DNA of 64,000 bases from Paguma larvata (taxonomy: Eukaryota > Chordata > Mammalia > Carnivora > Viverridae): contig CM057827.1 of assembly GCA_030068075.1 (NCBI GenBank), forward strand, positions 70,632,500-70,696,499, given 5' to 3'. The notes below the pieces were generated by a model. It saw only the letters and a program-made list of their open reading frames with translations. It made no database searches and was not told the origin of the DNA. This document shows positions 27,601 through 39,600 of this stretch, piece after piece. The position numbers and the translations under genes are program-made. Within the stretch, counting starts at the first letter, position 1. Every line of letters begins with the position of its first letter.

Positions 27601-30600
27601 CACGATCACTCCAACAACCCTCAGATTGTTCTCTGTATTTAAGAGTCTCTTATGTTTTGTCCCCTTTTTATATTATTTTTGCTTCCCTTCCCTTATGTTC
27701 ATCTGTTTTGTATCTTAAAGTCCTCATATGAGTGATGTCATATGATATTTGTCTTTCTATGACTGACTCATTTCCCTTAGCATAATACTCTCGAGTTCCA
27801 TCCACTTAGTTGCAAATGAGATCTGGTGCTTTTACATGTATGGCTTGTACCTTTGGAGGACTAGGGGGCATCCTGGTCCCTGTTTCAGAGGAAGGGAAAA
27901 CAAGAGGATTTTAACTTCCCTTTGTTCTCAAGCTCTTCCTAAGCAGGTATGAGTCCTGTTCCTATGGCACATGCTTCCCAGGTTGCTTGATGAGTGTGGT
28001 GGTAGGATTCAGCCTCTCAACTCTCTTCCAACTCTTGGAGGCTCCAAGTTGTTGGGATCTCTGTGGGAGCCCTATGACTCCTAGGAAATAAAACAAAGTT
28101 AAAAGCCCTCATCGCACCAAAGAAGATTTAGAGATAGTGGCAAATACGCACATGAAAACATGCTCCAAATCATTAATCACTAGGGAAGTGCAAATGGAAA
28201 CCACTATGCACCTGTTAGAATAGCCAAACTTTTGGAGCTGATAATACCAAATGCTGAAAGGATGCAGAGCAACAGGAACTCATCCACATTGCTGGTGGGA
28301 ATTCTAACTGATATAGCCACTTTGGAAAGCAGTTTGGCTGTTTCTTATAAAGTTAAACATACATTCAGGGGTGTCTGGGTTGCTCAGTTGGTAGAAGATA
28401 TGACTCTTGATCTCAGGATTTTGAGTGTGAGCCCCATGCTGGATGTAGAGATTACTTTAAAAAAAATAAAATCTTGAGGGGCAGACGTGGTTTTATAAAG
28501 GTGACACAGATGTATATTTTGATAACCGCAGTTACAGGCTCAGTATTGTGACGGGGAGCCAGGTGCGTTCCACCGCCCGCCCCGCCGGCTTGTAATGCAG
28601 AGAGAACCGAATTAAAGCGATTTTACAACTCCAAAAAAAAAAAATAAATAAATGAATCTTTGGGGCACCTGGGTGGCTCAGTCGGTTAAGCGTCCAACTC
28701 TTGGTTTCTGCTCAGGTCATGATCTCACAGGTTCCTGAGTTCTAGCTCTGCATCTGGCTCTGCATTGGCAATGCAGAGCCTGCTTGGGATTCTCTATCTC
28801 CCTCTCTCTCTCTGCCCCTCCCCTGCTCGTGCTCTCTCTGTCACTCTCAAAACTAAAAATAATAATAAGTTTATTTAATAATAAAATCTTTTTTTTTTTT
28901 TTAAATTTTTTTTTTTTTTTAATGTTTATTTTTGAGAAACATAGAGGCACAGCATGAACAGGGGAAGGGCAGAGAGAGAGGGAGACACAGAATCGGAAGC
29001 AGGCTCCAGGCTCTGAGCCGTCAGCACAGAGCCCGACGCGGGGCTCGAACTCACGGACAGCGAGATCATGACCTGAGCTGAAGTCGGCGCCCAACCGACT
29101 GAGCCACCCAGGCGCCCCAATAAAATCTTTAAAAAAATAAAAAATAATAAAGTTAGGGGCGTCTGGATGGCTCAGTCAGTTAAGCATCCGACTCTTGACG
29201 TTGGCTCAGGTCATGATCTCACGGTTCCTGGGTTCGAGCATTATATCGGGCTCCATGCTGACAGTGCAGAGCCTGCTTGGGATTCTCTCCCTCCTCTCCC
29301 TTCTCCCCCTCTCAAAATAAATAAATAAACTTTTAAAAAATAATAATAAAGTTGAACATACATTTACTTTATGACTCAAAATCTCACTCCTGGTAGAGCA
29401 ATGAAAACCCTTCTTAAAGACATCTAAATCCACTTAAAGACTTCTGTGCAAGTGTTTATAGCAACTTTATTCATCATAGCCCCAAATTGGGAGCAACCCA
29501 GATGTCCATCAGCTAGTGAATAGAAAACTGATATATAAAATGGAGTACTACTTGACAATAAAAGGCCCAGACTATTGATATACACAGCCATACATGAATG
29601 GATCTCAAAAGTGTCATGTAAAGTGAAAGAAGCCAGACACAAAAAGCTATATATTGGGGCACCTGGGTGGCTCAGTCGGTTAAGCGGCCGACTTCAGCTC
29701 AGGTCATGATCTCGTGGTCTGTGGGTTCGAGCCCCGCGTCGAGCTCTGTGCTGGCTGCTTGGAGCCTGGAGCCTGCTTTGGATTCTGTGTCTCCCTCTCT
29801 CTCTGTCCCTCCACCACTCACACTATGCCTCTCTGTCTCCCAAAAATAAATAAACATTTTTAAAAAAGCTATATATTATATGATTCTGTTCATGTGACAT
29901 GCTAGAAAAGACAAAACTTTAGGGGCAGAAACCAAATTAAATGGTTGCCAGAGGTAGGGGAAGGGGACTGACCTCAAAGGAGTACAGTGTACAAGAGAGA
30001 GCCGTTTTTGGAATATTGGAAATGTTCCATATAAAAGAGTGTGGAAGTGGGGCACCTGGGTGGCTCAATTGGTTAAGCGTTCAACTTCAGCTCAGGTTAT
30101 GATCTGGCAGTTTGGAATTCAAGCCCCGCATCGGGTACTGTGCTGACAGCTCTGAGCCTGGAGTCTGTTTCAGACTTTGTGCCTCCGTCTCTCTCTGACC
30201 CTCCCCAGCTCATGCTCTCTCTCTCTCTCTTTCATAAATAAATACACATTAAAGCGTGTGGAAGTGATTAAATAATGAAATATGTTTGTCAAATCTCATC
30301 AAACTGTACACTTAGAAAAATGAATTTCACCTTATGTAAATTATACCTCAGGTAACAAAAGATTCCCCTAACCTCTGTTGCCCCAAAATCATCCTGAGGA
30401 AGATGACATTCAGGATCTACGAGCTGCTCACAGCTCCCCCTGAACATACAGTGACCTGAAAACAAAGCCCACACTTGCACCCTGGTCAGATGCTGATTTT
30501 CCCCAAAACCAGTGCCCACACTTCCATGCCTGCTTTGGCTTCCAGCCTATGCAGGCCATGCTCTGACCAAGCTCTAATTTGTGGCACATAATCCCCATTT

Positions 30601-33600
30601 GTAACCCATTAACCTAGCCAAGGTTTCTGGACACCAGGCTGAGTTTCAGGGAAATTTGGCTTGCCTGTTACAATCCCATCATCAGGAGCAAGGACCATTT
30701 CTGCTTCTGTGCAGAGGGCCTCATTATAGCCCTGAAGGTATGTATGTTTGGGGATCTGTCATTTCAGTGCTCCTCACATGGGTCAACTGTGCCAGTGTTC
30801 GTTGGGCCACCCGGGTTCAAGACATTTTCACAGCTGGGAAGCTCCTGGCCCTGGCCCTGATCATCATCATGGGAGTTGTACAGATCTGCAAAGGTGAGTA
30901 TCACCTGAACATCAGGGCCCCGCCCAGCTCTCCACCCCTTGCATGTACATACCCCCTCATACTCTCTTTGAACATGTGCACATCCTGAGATTTCCCATTT
31001 CTGGCCTTGAATGACTTTTCTTCTTCACTTGATTGACAAAGGGGAAAAGAAACCATTTTTCCTGGGGTGGTTAGAAGTTGAGCATGCCCCACCTGGTTTG
31101 TAGAATTCAGTTCTCCCATGCTGACCTCATGGTTCCAGCATAGCTAGGTAAAGACCCCAGATCTCTGGACTCCTGTTGCCCTCTTCCTCCACCCCAGGGA
31201 AGCTCCCTTCATCTTGTATTGTATGTTGTCCATATCTTAAAATGAGGAATGGAGGAGATTTTTACACATTTCAGATTACTCATAATCTCTACAAGAGGGA
31301 GCTCGACATTCCTGGGGCCCCTGCCAACATTCCCCACTGGATTTGGTCCTTTCCAAGCCCGAGTCTGTATTTGGTTTCCATGGGAACCATGGCACCACTA
31401 GGCTCTGCCCAGTGTCACTGCCTCCTGGAGAAAGTCAGATGACAGAGAGACCTCCCATCTGCCTATAAGATCTAAAGGCCATGCGGGGTGCCTGAATATT
31501 TACTCCAGGAAACTAATTAAGGTTTGCTGTTATTTCAATCAGCTATGTTAAGTTCTTTAGCAGGTTATATTGTTTAAAGAAATCGCTGTACATACTTACC
31601 TGGCAGGGGAGATACCATGATCATGAAGGTGGTGTTCCCATAGCAAGGCCTATCCATTGTACTCCGGATGTGCTGACCCCTGTGATTTCTCCAAATGTGA
31701 GAAACAGGACTGCATAATTTGTGGTAGTGGTGGACTATGCTCACGCTTTCCCCTAAAAGAAAGAAAGAAATCATTGTGCTATCTTTTCAGAAATAATCAG
31801 TGCCTCCTATTCTGGCCGCAATGCTTTCTCCTGATCACTGTAAATCTTATTTCCTGTCCAAATGCTGGATTACAGATGAATAAGTAAATATGGGCAGTTA
31901 ATCCGTGTCTCATTACGATGTCATTAGCAATCTTTCTTGAGGGCCTACTGTGTGCAGGACACTATGTTAAGGGTTGGGAAGGCAGTAGAAAATCTGAAGA
32001 ACCTTGTCCTTGGGGAATCTATACCATGAAGAGGGAGACCAACACACACCTCTTAAAGAGATAGGAGGATATTGGCAAAGAAAGAGGGATCGTGAACTAG
32101 CATTATAGGAGTTTATGTATGAGTGTTTGTTGTTCTTCATGCTTTGTGAAAACTTTGTGGCAGAAGAGCCTCACAGCTCACTAGGTACAGAGAACCAAGG
32201 CCATATTAAAGGTATGCACCTAGAAAGCAAACCTTCATGTGCTAAAATGGCAACTTCTGGATACTGGGTGCTCAACAGCAAGCATTGTTCTCTAATCTCT
32301 AATAATCCCCTGGATTATCTTTTTGGTTTAAATCAAGCCTGACACTGGTGAGCAGTAGCTACACACCCACATTGTATGTTCTGTGAATGCTAGCTCTCTT
32401 GAATTTGGATACTGGTTATTTTTTATAGATCATACATCAAGTTTTATATTCTATAATGTAAACAGGTACCTGTCTGTTTCTAAATAAAGCTGTTTACATT
32501 CGTAAAAAAAAAATGGATATAGATATATCTTAGATATAAAGGAAGGTGGTCAGGAGACTGCCAGTGGCCCTAATCCTGTATTTCCAAATCTCAACAAGCC
32601 AGCCCCCCACCTCTCTACCTGCCCCAGATTTACCCTGCCCTGACCAGTGATCTCCCCTGGCCTTTCCTTCCAAGTAAATTTGCCTTTTAAAAGAACATTG
32701 AGAACTGTGCTTTGAACCTGAATCCCCATTTGGACTCCTGGTTACCAGGTTCTAGGGAAGTCCTAGATCTCTATTTCCCAGCTCTTTTTGGTCCCACTTC
32801 TTCAATGTGTGGGGTTCACCGGAGACAAGATGAAGAGTTGAATCATCACTGCAGGGAGGGGCAGAGATGGGACTAGGCAGGCTAAGGGCCACCAGGCCTC
32901 TGGCTTGTCTCTCTGAGCAGCCTCCTGCCCCTTGTGTCCACAGGAGAGTATTTCTGGCTGGAGCCAAAGAACGCATTTGAGAATTTCCAAGAACCCAACA
33001 TCGGCCTCATCGCACTGGCTTTCCTTCAAGGCTCTTTTGCCTACGGAGGCTGGAACTTTCTTAATTACGTGACTGAGGAACTTGTTGATCCCTACAAGTG
33101 AGTTGAAATAGCCCAGCTCCTCCCAAATCCCTCGAAAGGCCATGGCACCTGCTACTAGGAAAAGGGAGCCAGGTGTCTCCTGGCCACTTCTCCACCTCCA
33201 GCCCCCATCTGACCATGACCTGGTCTATTCTGAAGAAAGAGTTATTTCCCAGGAACTTTAACCATTTGCCATACACCCTGCCAGGAGGGAAAAAATGATG
33301 CCATGACTGTCCCAGAGCAGATTAAAAGCTAAAGCAGGGATGAGATAGCACCACTGCCTTAGAGGATGAGATGTGCCCTGAGAGGCCGCCAGACATCTTA
33401 TTTACCTGTCTTGGGACAGGAGGGTCTTTGTGTCTTGAGGCAGGGGAAAGAGGTACATCACGGAGATTCCAGTCAGGAAAGGATCAACAGGTATGGAGCA
33501 TATTCCCAACCTATGCTGTTTCATTTCCTTCAAGTTGTCCTGCCCATACTGAGACAAAACCCACCTCCCAGGGAGAGGGAGCATCACAGAAGGCTGCAAA

Positions 33601-36600
33601 GTCAGCAGCATGCAGAAAGACAGAAGGCACTCCCAAGACCCCATCACAGGTGTCCCAGGTGCCAGGCCTTCCCCCTCTCACCTCCTCTCCCTCTACAGGA
33701 ATCTTCCCAGAGCCATCTTCATCTCCATCCCACTGGTCACATTTGTGTATGTCTTTGCCAATGTCGCTTATGTCACTGCAATGTCCCCCCAGGAGCTGCT
33801 GGCATCAAACGCAGTCGCAGTGGTAAGAAATCAAACTCACAGTCCTTTAAACCAGGAATGTTGACATAGATTTGTTTGATTAGCCCCACTTACTTTTCCC
33901 TGATCAATGGATTTATGGAATTGGAAGTCAACCCAAGTACTCGGGGCAGAAACCACATCTTCAAGTGCCCAGGAGCAAACTGATGGCCATGTTGTACCTA
34001 CAAGAGCAAAAATGGCAGAGCTGACTAGTTGCCACAGACACTGTATGGCCTGCAAAACCAAATTACTTACTATCTGACCCTTTACAGAAGAAGTTTGCTA
34101 ACTCCTGACCTGGGGCACTTTAACTCTTTAAACACTAAATGTGATGATCATATAAAGGAGGCAGGCTCCTCCTCAGAAAGATATAATCTAGCACAAGACA
34201 ACACCATTTCTCTCTGCCTTCATGTCTTCCTCTGGAAATCATGCAGTCTGACTCCTTTCCTCATCAGGGAAAAGTGTGTGCCAGTAAATTGTCGGAAAGT
34301 AGGAATGGTTTGTGCTTTTTGGGGAAAGAGATCATGTAGATCCAAGGCACTGGGGTCTTTGATATCCAGGAAAAACCTGGGAGCCATGCCGTTCCCTCAC
34401 CTTGATTCAGCTGGGCCCAGAGGCCACCCTGCCAAACTGTCATCACATGGCTTATCTCAAAAGACTAAAGAAAGAGGCCCTTCAGTGGTAGCCTGTTTCC
34501 ATGACCACCAGCCTACGGCAGGACATCTACTCTAAACAACCCCTCCCCCATAATGTGCTAGAAATTGAATGTGTACTTGTCTCAGAGAACATAGAAAAGG
34601 CTAGTCCCCTGACATTTTATATTCTTTCAATATATGAAGACTAGTTTATAGCTTCACTGCCTTTTCTTTCTCAGCCTGCATAGTGGCTTGTTCTGATCAT
34701 TTTTTCCCTTCTTAGCATATTATTTCTATGAATTTAGAAACTCTCATCCTATGAATTAGGATCAATTTCTGTTTTACAGATGGAAAAACTGAGGCACAAA
34801 AATTAAGGACCTTGCTCATGGTCTCATAGCTCCAAACTGTTGGGCCTGCCTGGCTCACTAGTGTATAATACGCATGAGGCCTGGACTCTCACAGCTGGCT
34901 TCTAGTCCTGGCCCTCCACTTTCTGGGCTTGTGATCTCACTTTGTGCCTTAGTTTCCTCATCCATAAGATAAGGAAAACAAATGTTAGCACATCAATGTC
35001 ATTGTTGTTGTTGTTGTTGTTGTTATTATTATTATTATTACCACCATGCACTGTCTCCTTCAGTTAATAGCCCAAAATACTGATTAAATCCCTGCTGTGT
35101 GATGATCACCGTGGGAAGGGAGGTGGCAGTGCAGTACAGGGGGGCCTGGGGCACACAACTCTCCTCCCAAGGACCCTAGTCAGAGAGACTCAGCAAGGGT
35201 AGAAATGGGAGGGAGCATTCCCAGCAGGGATGCACAAGTGGAGGGTTGTAACCTCTCCTCTTCTGCTCACCCCCTTGTTTTCTCTCCCAGACTTTTGGAG
35301 AGAAGCTCCTAGGGGTCATGGCCTGGATCATGCCCATTTCTGTTGCCCTGTCCACGTTTGGAGGAGTCAATGGGTCTCTCTTCACCTCTTCCCGGTGAGT
35401 GTTGTCCCGGCCTTTCCTGGATCAGGGGCCTCTCTGCTGTGCATATTGCTCTGTGTATATGTGGGGGGTTTGTCTCCGTCAGCAGGGGTCTGTGTGGGCA
35501 CCTGGGTGGTGACCTTACAGGGGGTGATTGCTCACATAAGGGCAGATGTGTGTCAGCTTGGATGCAGAGGGGTGCGTGCTGCTCACATGGTTACCTGTGA
35601 TGCGTGTGGCTTCACCTGTAGTGGCGAGAAGCCCCATCCCACCTCATTTCAGTAGGAACCAGGGCTGAGGAGGTCCCAGGCTGCCTGACGCAGTCCTAGG
35701 TCTGAGCACTGTGATTGGCAGCAGGACAGTGTCTCAGTTGCAGCCCCAGAGCCCCTTTGCTACTTGACTGGAAACAGGCTAGGGAGTGGCATGTTTTCAG
35801 GACCCAGGGCATAGCCAGGCTATGCTGGCTTGAAAGAAACCCCACTCTACAAGGGACCAGGAGGAACATGGGCCTGGGGCTTCTGAGCTGGCCTTTCATG
35901 GAAGTTCTGGGACCAGCCTGCAGGTGGGATGGATCATCTCTGAGTGCCCTGTGGCTTCTTCTCACTCAAAAGACATGTGGCTGTGGACGGCCTTCTCATG
36001 GCCACTCAGGAGACTAGGGCAAAGGGTGTGAAGTAAGAGAAATGGGGAAGAGCTGAAGGAAAGCATTTGTCCAAACCCATGCCCTGAAGTCCCCAATTCT
36101 CAGGGAAGCCAGAAGCTCCTGCTTCCATACCTCTAGGAATCTGGCCCCTCAGTGTCTCTTCTTGCTATCTCCAGAATGGGCTGTTGAGGCCAGCAGTTGC
36201 TGAATGGTGTGCTTCAAGGAGTTCTCCCAGTTTTCTTAGAAAGTTCCTTGCCCCCAGGGCACAGTCCTACTAAAAAGATACAGTAAAAGTGGTGAGTCAC
36301 TGGGTTTATTTAGCTGCTTCCAAAGCCACCCATCATATCAGGGAGGAGTTCTCATGAAATGTCAAGGGAGTGGCATGTTGTCAGGACCCAGGGCAGGAAA
36401 AAGGGAGTGTAGGTATCCCCTGTATCCCAGGACTCTATGAGACTCACCCACAGCAACCTCGTGTGCGTGTTACACAGGAGCAGTGGCCACCTGGAGGCCT
36501 CAACCGAGGGCGAGCAGTGGAAGAGCAGTGACCCATGAGGCTCTCTGGGATCTATTGGAAGAGAGTGACTGGCTACAGTCACTTTAGAGTGGGGTTTGTC

Positions 36601-39600
36601 CCTCAGGCAGGCCAAGCAGCGGTCTGCGTGCATGTGGTATAGCTGTGTGTGCATGCAGGACACGGTGGCCCTGGTGTGTGAGGCCTCTGATTCAGAGGCA
36701 CAGCTCACCCACCAGGCCTCCTCTGCTCATCTTTCCAGTTCCTTCCTTCCTTCCCCCTCCTTCCCTCCTCTCTCTTATTCTTTTGTGTTTGGTGTATGGA
36801 GAGAATGATCCTTCCTGGGGAATAGGAGTGTGTGTGACGTGTGTCATGCTTAATGTCGTTGTCTCTTCTGTTGTCAGCTAGCTGGGCAAGAATTGTCTCT
36901 TGTGAACTTGACACTTGCAAATGCTGTTGGACCTGAGCAGTTACACTGGTCCTGGCTGCATGTGGAGGAGGGATGTGAATGCAGGGCCCTGGCTATGTGC
37001 ATGATGAGGCCCACAGAGCACCTGTGGCTCAGTCGGGTGCATGAGGTTGCACCACAGAGGGGCAATATTGTGTGGCTGCATGAAACTAGTGACAGTGGCC
37101 TAGGTAGTTGATGATGGCAACTGATGGTAATGTACATGGGTACTTGGGACCATAATGGACTCCCACACTTCTGCCAAACTGCTGCCGTTAGCTTCATCCC
37201 CCTCACACACAAATTATAATGTAAGTGACGATGACGATCTTTTTCAGAACACCTAGTGTGCTGATTCTGTCCTTTCTGTTCCCATTACACCACCTACCTC
37301 CTCCTCCTACCCCTTAGGTGCTTCTTTCTCCCTACAAAATTCTGGAGAAAAGAAAAAGCTAATCCACAGTAATGTGTAAATGACTCCCAATAGCTTCTTG
37401 TATTCTTTTCTCTCAGAAAAGGGATAGAGAAGAAGGGTTGCCTTACGTTAAAATTTCTCTCTTTAAAAATTAACTTTTAGGACACCTGTATGGTTCAGTC
37501 AGTTAAGTGTCTGACTTCAGCTCGGGTCATGATCTCACAGTTTGTGAATTCGAGCCCTGCATCGGGCTTTCTGCTCTCAGCACTGAGTCCACTTCAGATC
37601 CTCTGTTCCCCACTCTCTCTGTCCCTCCGCCACTCATGCTGTAATCTCTCTTTCTCTCTTAAAAATAAACATTAAAAAAATTTTAATAATAAATAAACAG
37701 TTTTTTTTAAATAAACTTTTAGGGGCACCTGGATAACTCAGTCAGTTAAATGTCCGACCTTGGCTCAGGTCATGATCTCACAGTTTGTGGGTTCAAGCCC
37801 CGAACTGGGCTCTGTGCTGAGAGCTTGGAGCTTTGGATTGTGTCTCCCTCTCTCTCTGTGCCTCTCCTGCTCATGGTCTGTCTTTCTCTCTCTCTCAATA
37901 AATAAATATTTTAAAATTTTTTAATTAATTTTTAAACATCAGTATCCTGGTCATGATGTTGTACAACAGTTTGGCAGTATGTTACCAGTAAAACAGGGTG
38001 GATACCTAGGATCTCTCTGTATTATTTGTTCCAACTGTCTGTGAAAAAAAAGCTTAATTTTTAAAGAGGTTAAAAAATAATTTTTATTCCAATTATAAAT
38101 TTCTTGTCTATGTTAGAAATTAAAATTTTTAATAAAGTCTAAGGAAGAAAATTAAAATTACTCATAATCCTATCACCTAGAGATAATCAGTCCGTATGTT
38201 TTTACATGTCCATAATTTCTAAATTAATTGGAATCATACTGTATGGAACCGTACAGTTTTCTACCTTGCTTTTACCATTTGACATTGTATTGTGAGCATG
38301 TTCTCATGTAATCAATTTTTTAAACATTATTATGACTGTAAAATATTCCATCTTATAGACACAATAATTTATGTTATATATCTCTTACTTTTGGGGAGTT
38401 AGGATATTTACAATCTTTTTTATCATTAGAGATCTTTGTATATGTACTTTTCACTAACTCACTATTCATTTCCTTATGATGGCTTTTTGGGGAATAGAAA
38501 AAGTAGCTTAAGGATATAAATTTTTAGGTATAATATAATGCAATGCATACAATACAACAAAGTACACATGATCATGAGATCATGACCTGAGGTGAAGTCA
38601 GACACTTAACTGAGCCATACAGGTGCCCTAAAAGTTAATTTTTAATTGCAAATGTTCAGAATGATGAATTTTGAAAGTTGTAGACATCCATGTAGGCACA
38701 ACCAAAACAAGATATAGAATATTTCCTCATATCACCCAAGTTTCCCTTTCTGTTCTACCACCCATTCTCCACCCCCAAAGTAGCAACTACTTCTTGACTA
38801 GGATATCACTGTTTTTAGGGCTTTCCATGGACAGACAGTTCAGTCTCCATGTATCAGAGAACCTGTACCCGTTGAGGATGAGGGGAGTGCATTTTTAAAG
38901 GGATTAAAGCATTGTGAGACCCACAAAGTGAAGGCACAATCATCAGTAACCCCAAACCACTCAGACCATACTCGGGGTCTCCATGCACCCAGAATCCATC
39001 CATTATCCACTGGCTGCCTCTGGTCTGCCTGCACCTGCACTTGTGAACGTGGGTCCTGTGACAAGTGGGCTGGAGTGTGCATGGGAAGATGGGTACCTGG
39101 TTGGGGTGAAGATGCTCCTGTGTGAGCAGAAGGTAGGCATGGATTAGGGAAACTGGGCTGGGGAGGGAGCTTCCTTAGGTGGTCCATGGGCCATCCCAGG
39201 CTGACCTCCTTTTCTCTCTACCAGGCTGTTCTTTGCTGGAGCCAGGGAAGGCCACCTTCCCAGCGTGTTGGCCATGATCCATGTGAAGCGCTGCACTCCG
39301 ATCCCAGCCTTGCTCTTCACAGTAAGGGCCCCTCCTTCTGCCAGTCCCATATACACCCTCCCTCTTTGTGCTTGCTCTGAGCTGGGAGTTCACACTATGC
39401 CTACATACCCCGGTGCCCTTCTGGCCTGCTTCTAGGTTTCACTGGGTCTTAGATAATCTGGCAAATGGCATACATGGGTTTTGTGAATATCAAGAGAAAT
39501 AACAAGGAAAAACCCTGAGTCATGAAACACCTTCAGGCTCTCACCCTAGTGCATTTCTATTCTCTCATCCTTTTGGGTCAGATTGAAGGGAATGTCTCAC

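Larger units (their letters stand above)
28090..30365 (+). mobile_element. Old L1 3' portion broken up by later insertions
   Basis: L1M-type ORF2-end and 3' UTR sequence is seen in pieces at about 28090-28368, 29354-29655, 29878-30049 and 30267-30365. The pieces are contiguous once the inserted SINEs and retrocopy are removed. Frames are disrupted by stops. Confidence 0.75.
10676..30767 (+). other. SLC7A8: SLC7A8 intron 3 (20 kb)
   Basis: This is the largest intron in the window, bounded by GTAAGT and TTTCAG. It holds at least 13 CAN SINE copies, a Tigger-like DNA transposon, a MaLR-type LTR, a short L1 insertion, a broken old L1 and a retrocopy-like insert. The longest open frames inside (for example 20838-21374) show no family motif and read as chance. 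A perfect T-MARE sits at 14211. Confidence 0.85.
33823..35290 (+). other. SLC7A8: SLC7A8 intron 6
   Basis: A 1.47-kb intron. Two MIR-like pieces lie at about 34690-34985, followed by a GTT/ATT microsatellite at about 35001-35040. No coding potential is recognised apart from chance frames. Confidence 0.8.
35395..39224 (+). other. SLC7A8: SLC7A8 intron 7
   Basis: A 3.8-kb intron with two adjacent CAN SINEs (about 37480 and 37721), a SINE head fragment at 38573 and an AT-rich, old LINE-like stretch at about 38050-38560. The first 2 kb is mostly unique sequence in which I see no feature. The acceptor is CTACCAG. Confidence 0.8.

Noticed and set aside
29663..29735. tRNA-like sequence with A and B box motifs
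   Set aside because: It is the tRNA-Lys-derived head of a SINE, without a cloverleaf that would make a working tRNA; the same holds for the other SINE heads.
33366..33869. Overlapping plus-strand frames of 151 and 167 codons
   Set aside because: They run through SLC7A8 intron 5 into exon 6 in the wrong frames; the real exon is set by the splice sites.
34029..34535. Plus-strand frame of 168 codons in intron 6
   Set aside because: No recognisable domain and no splice signals that would make it an exon.
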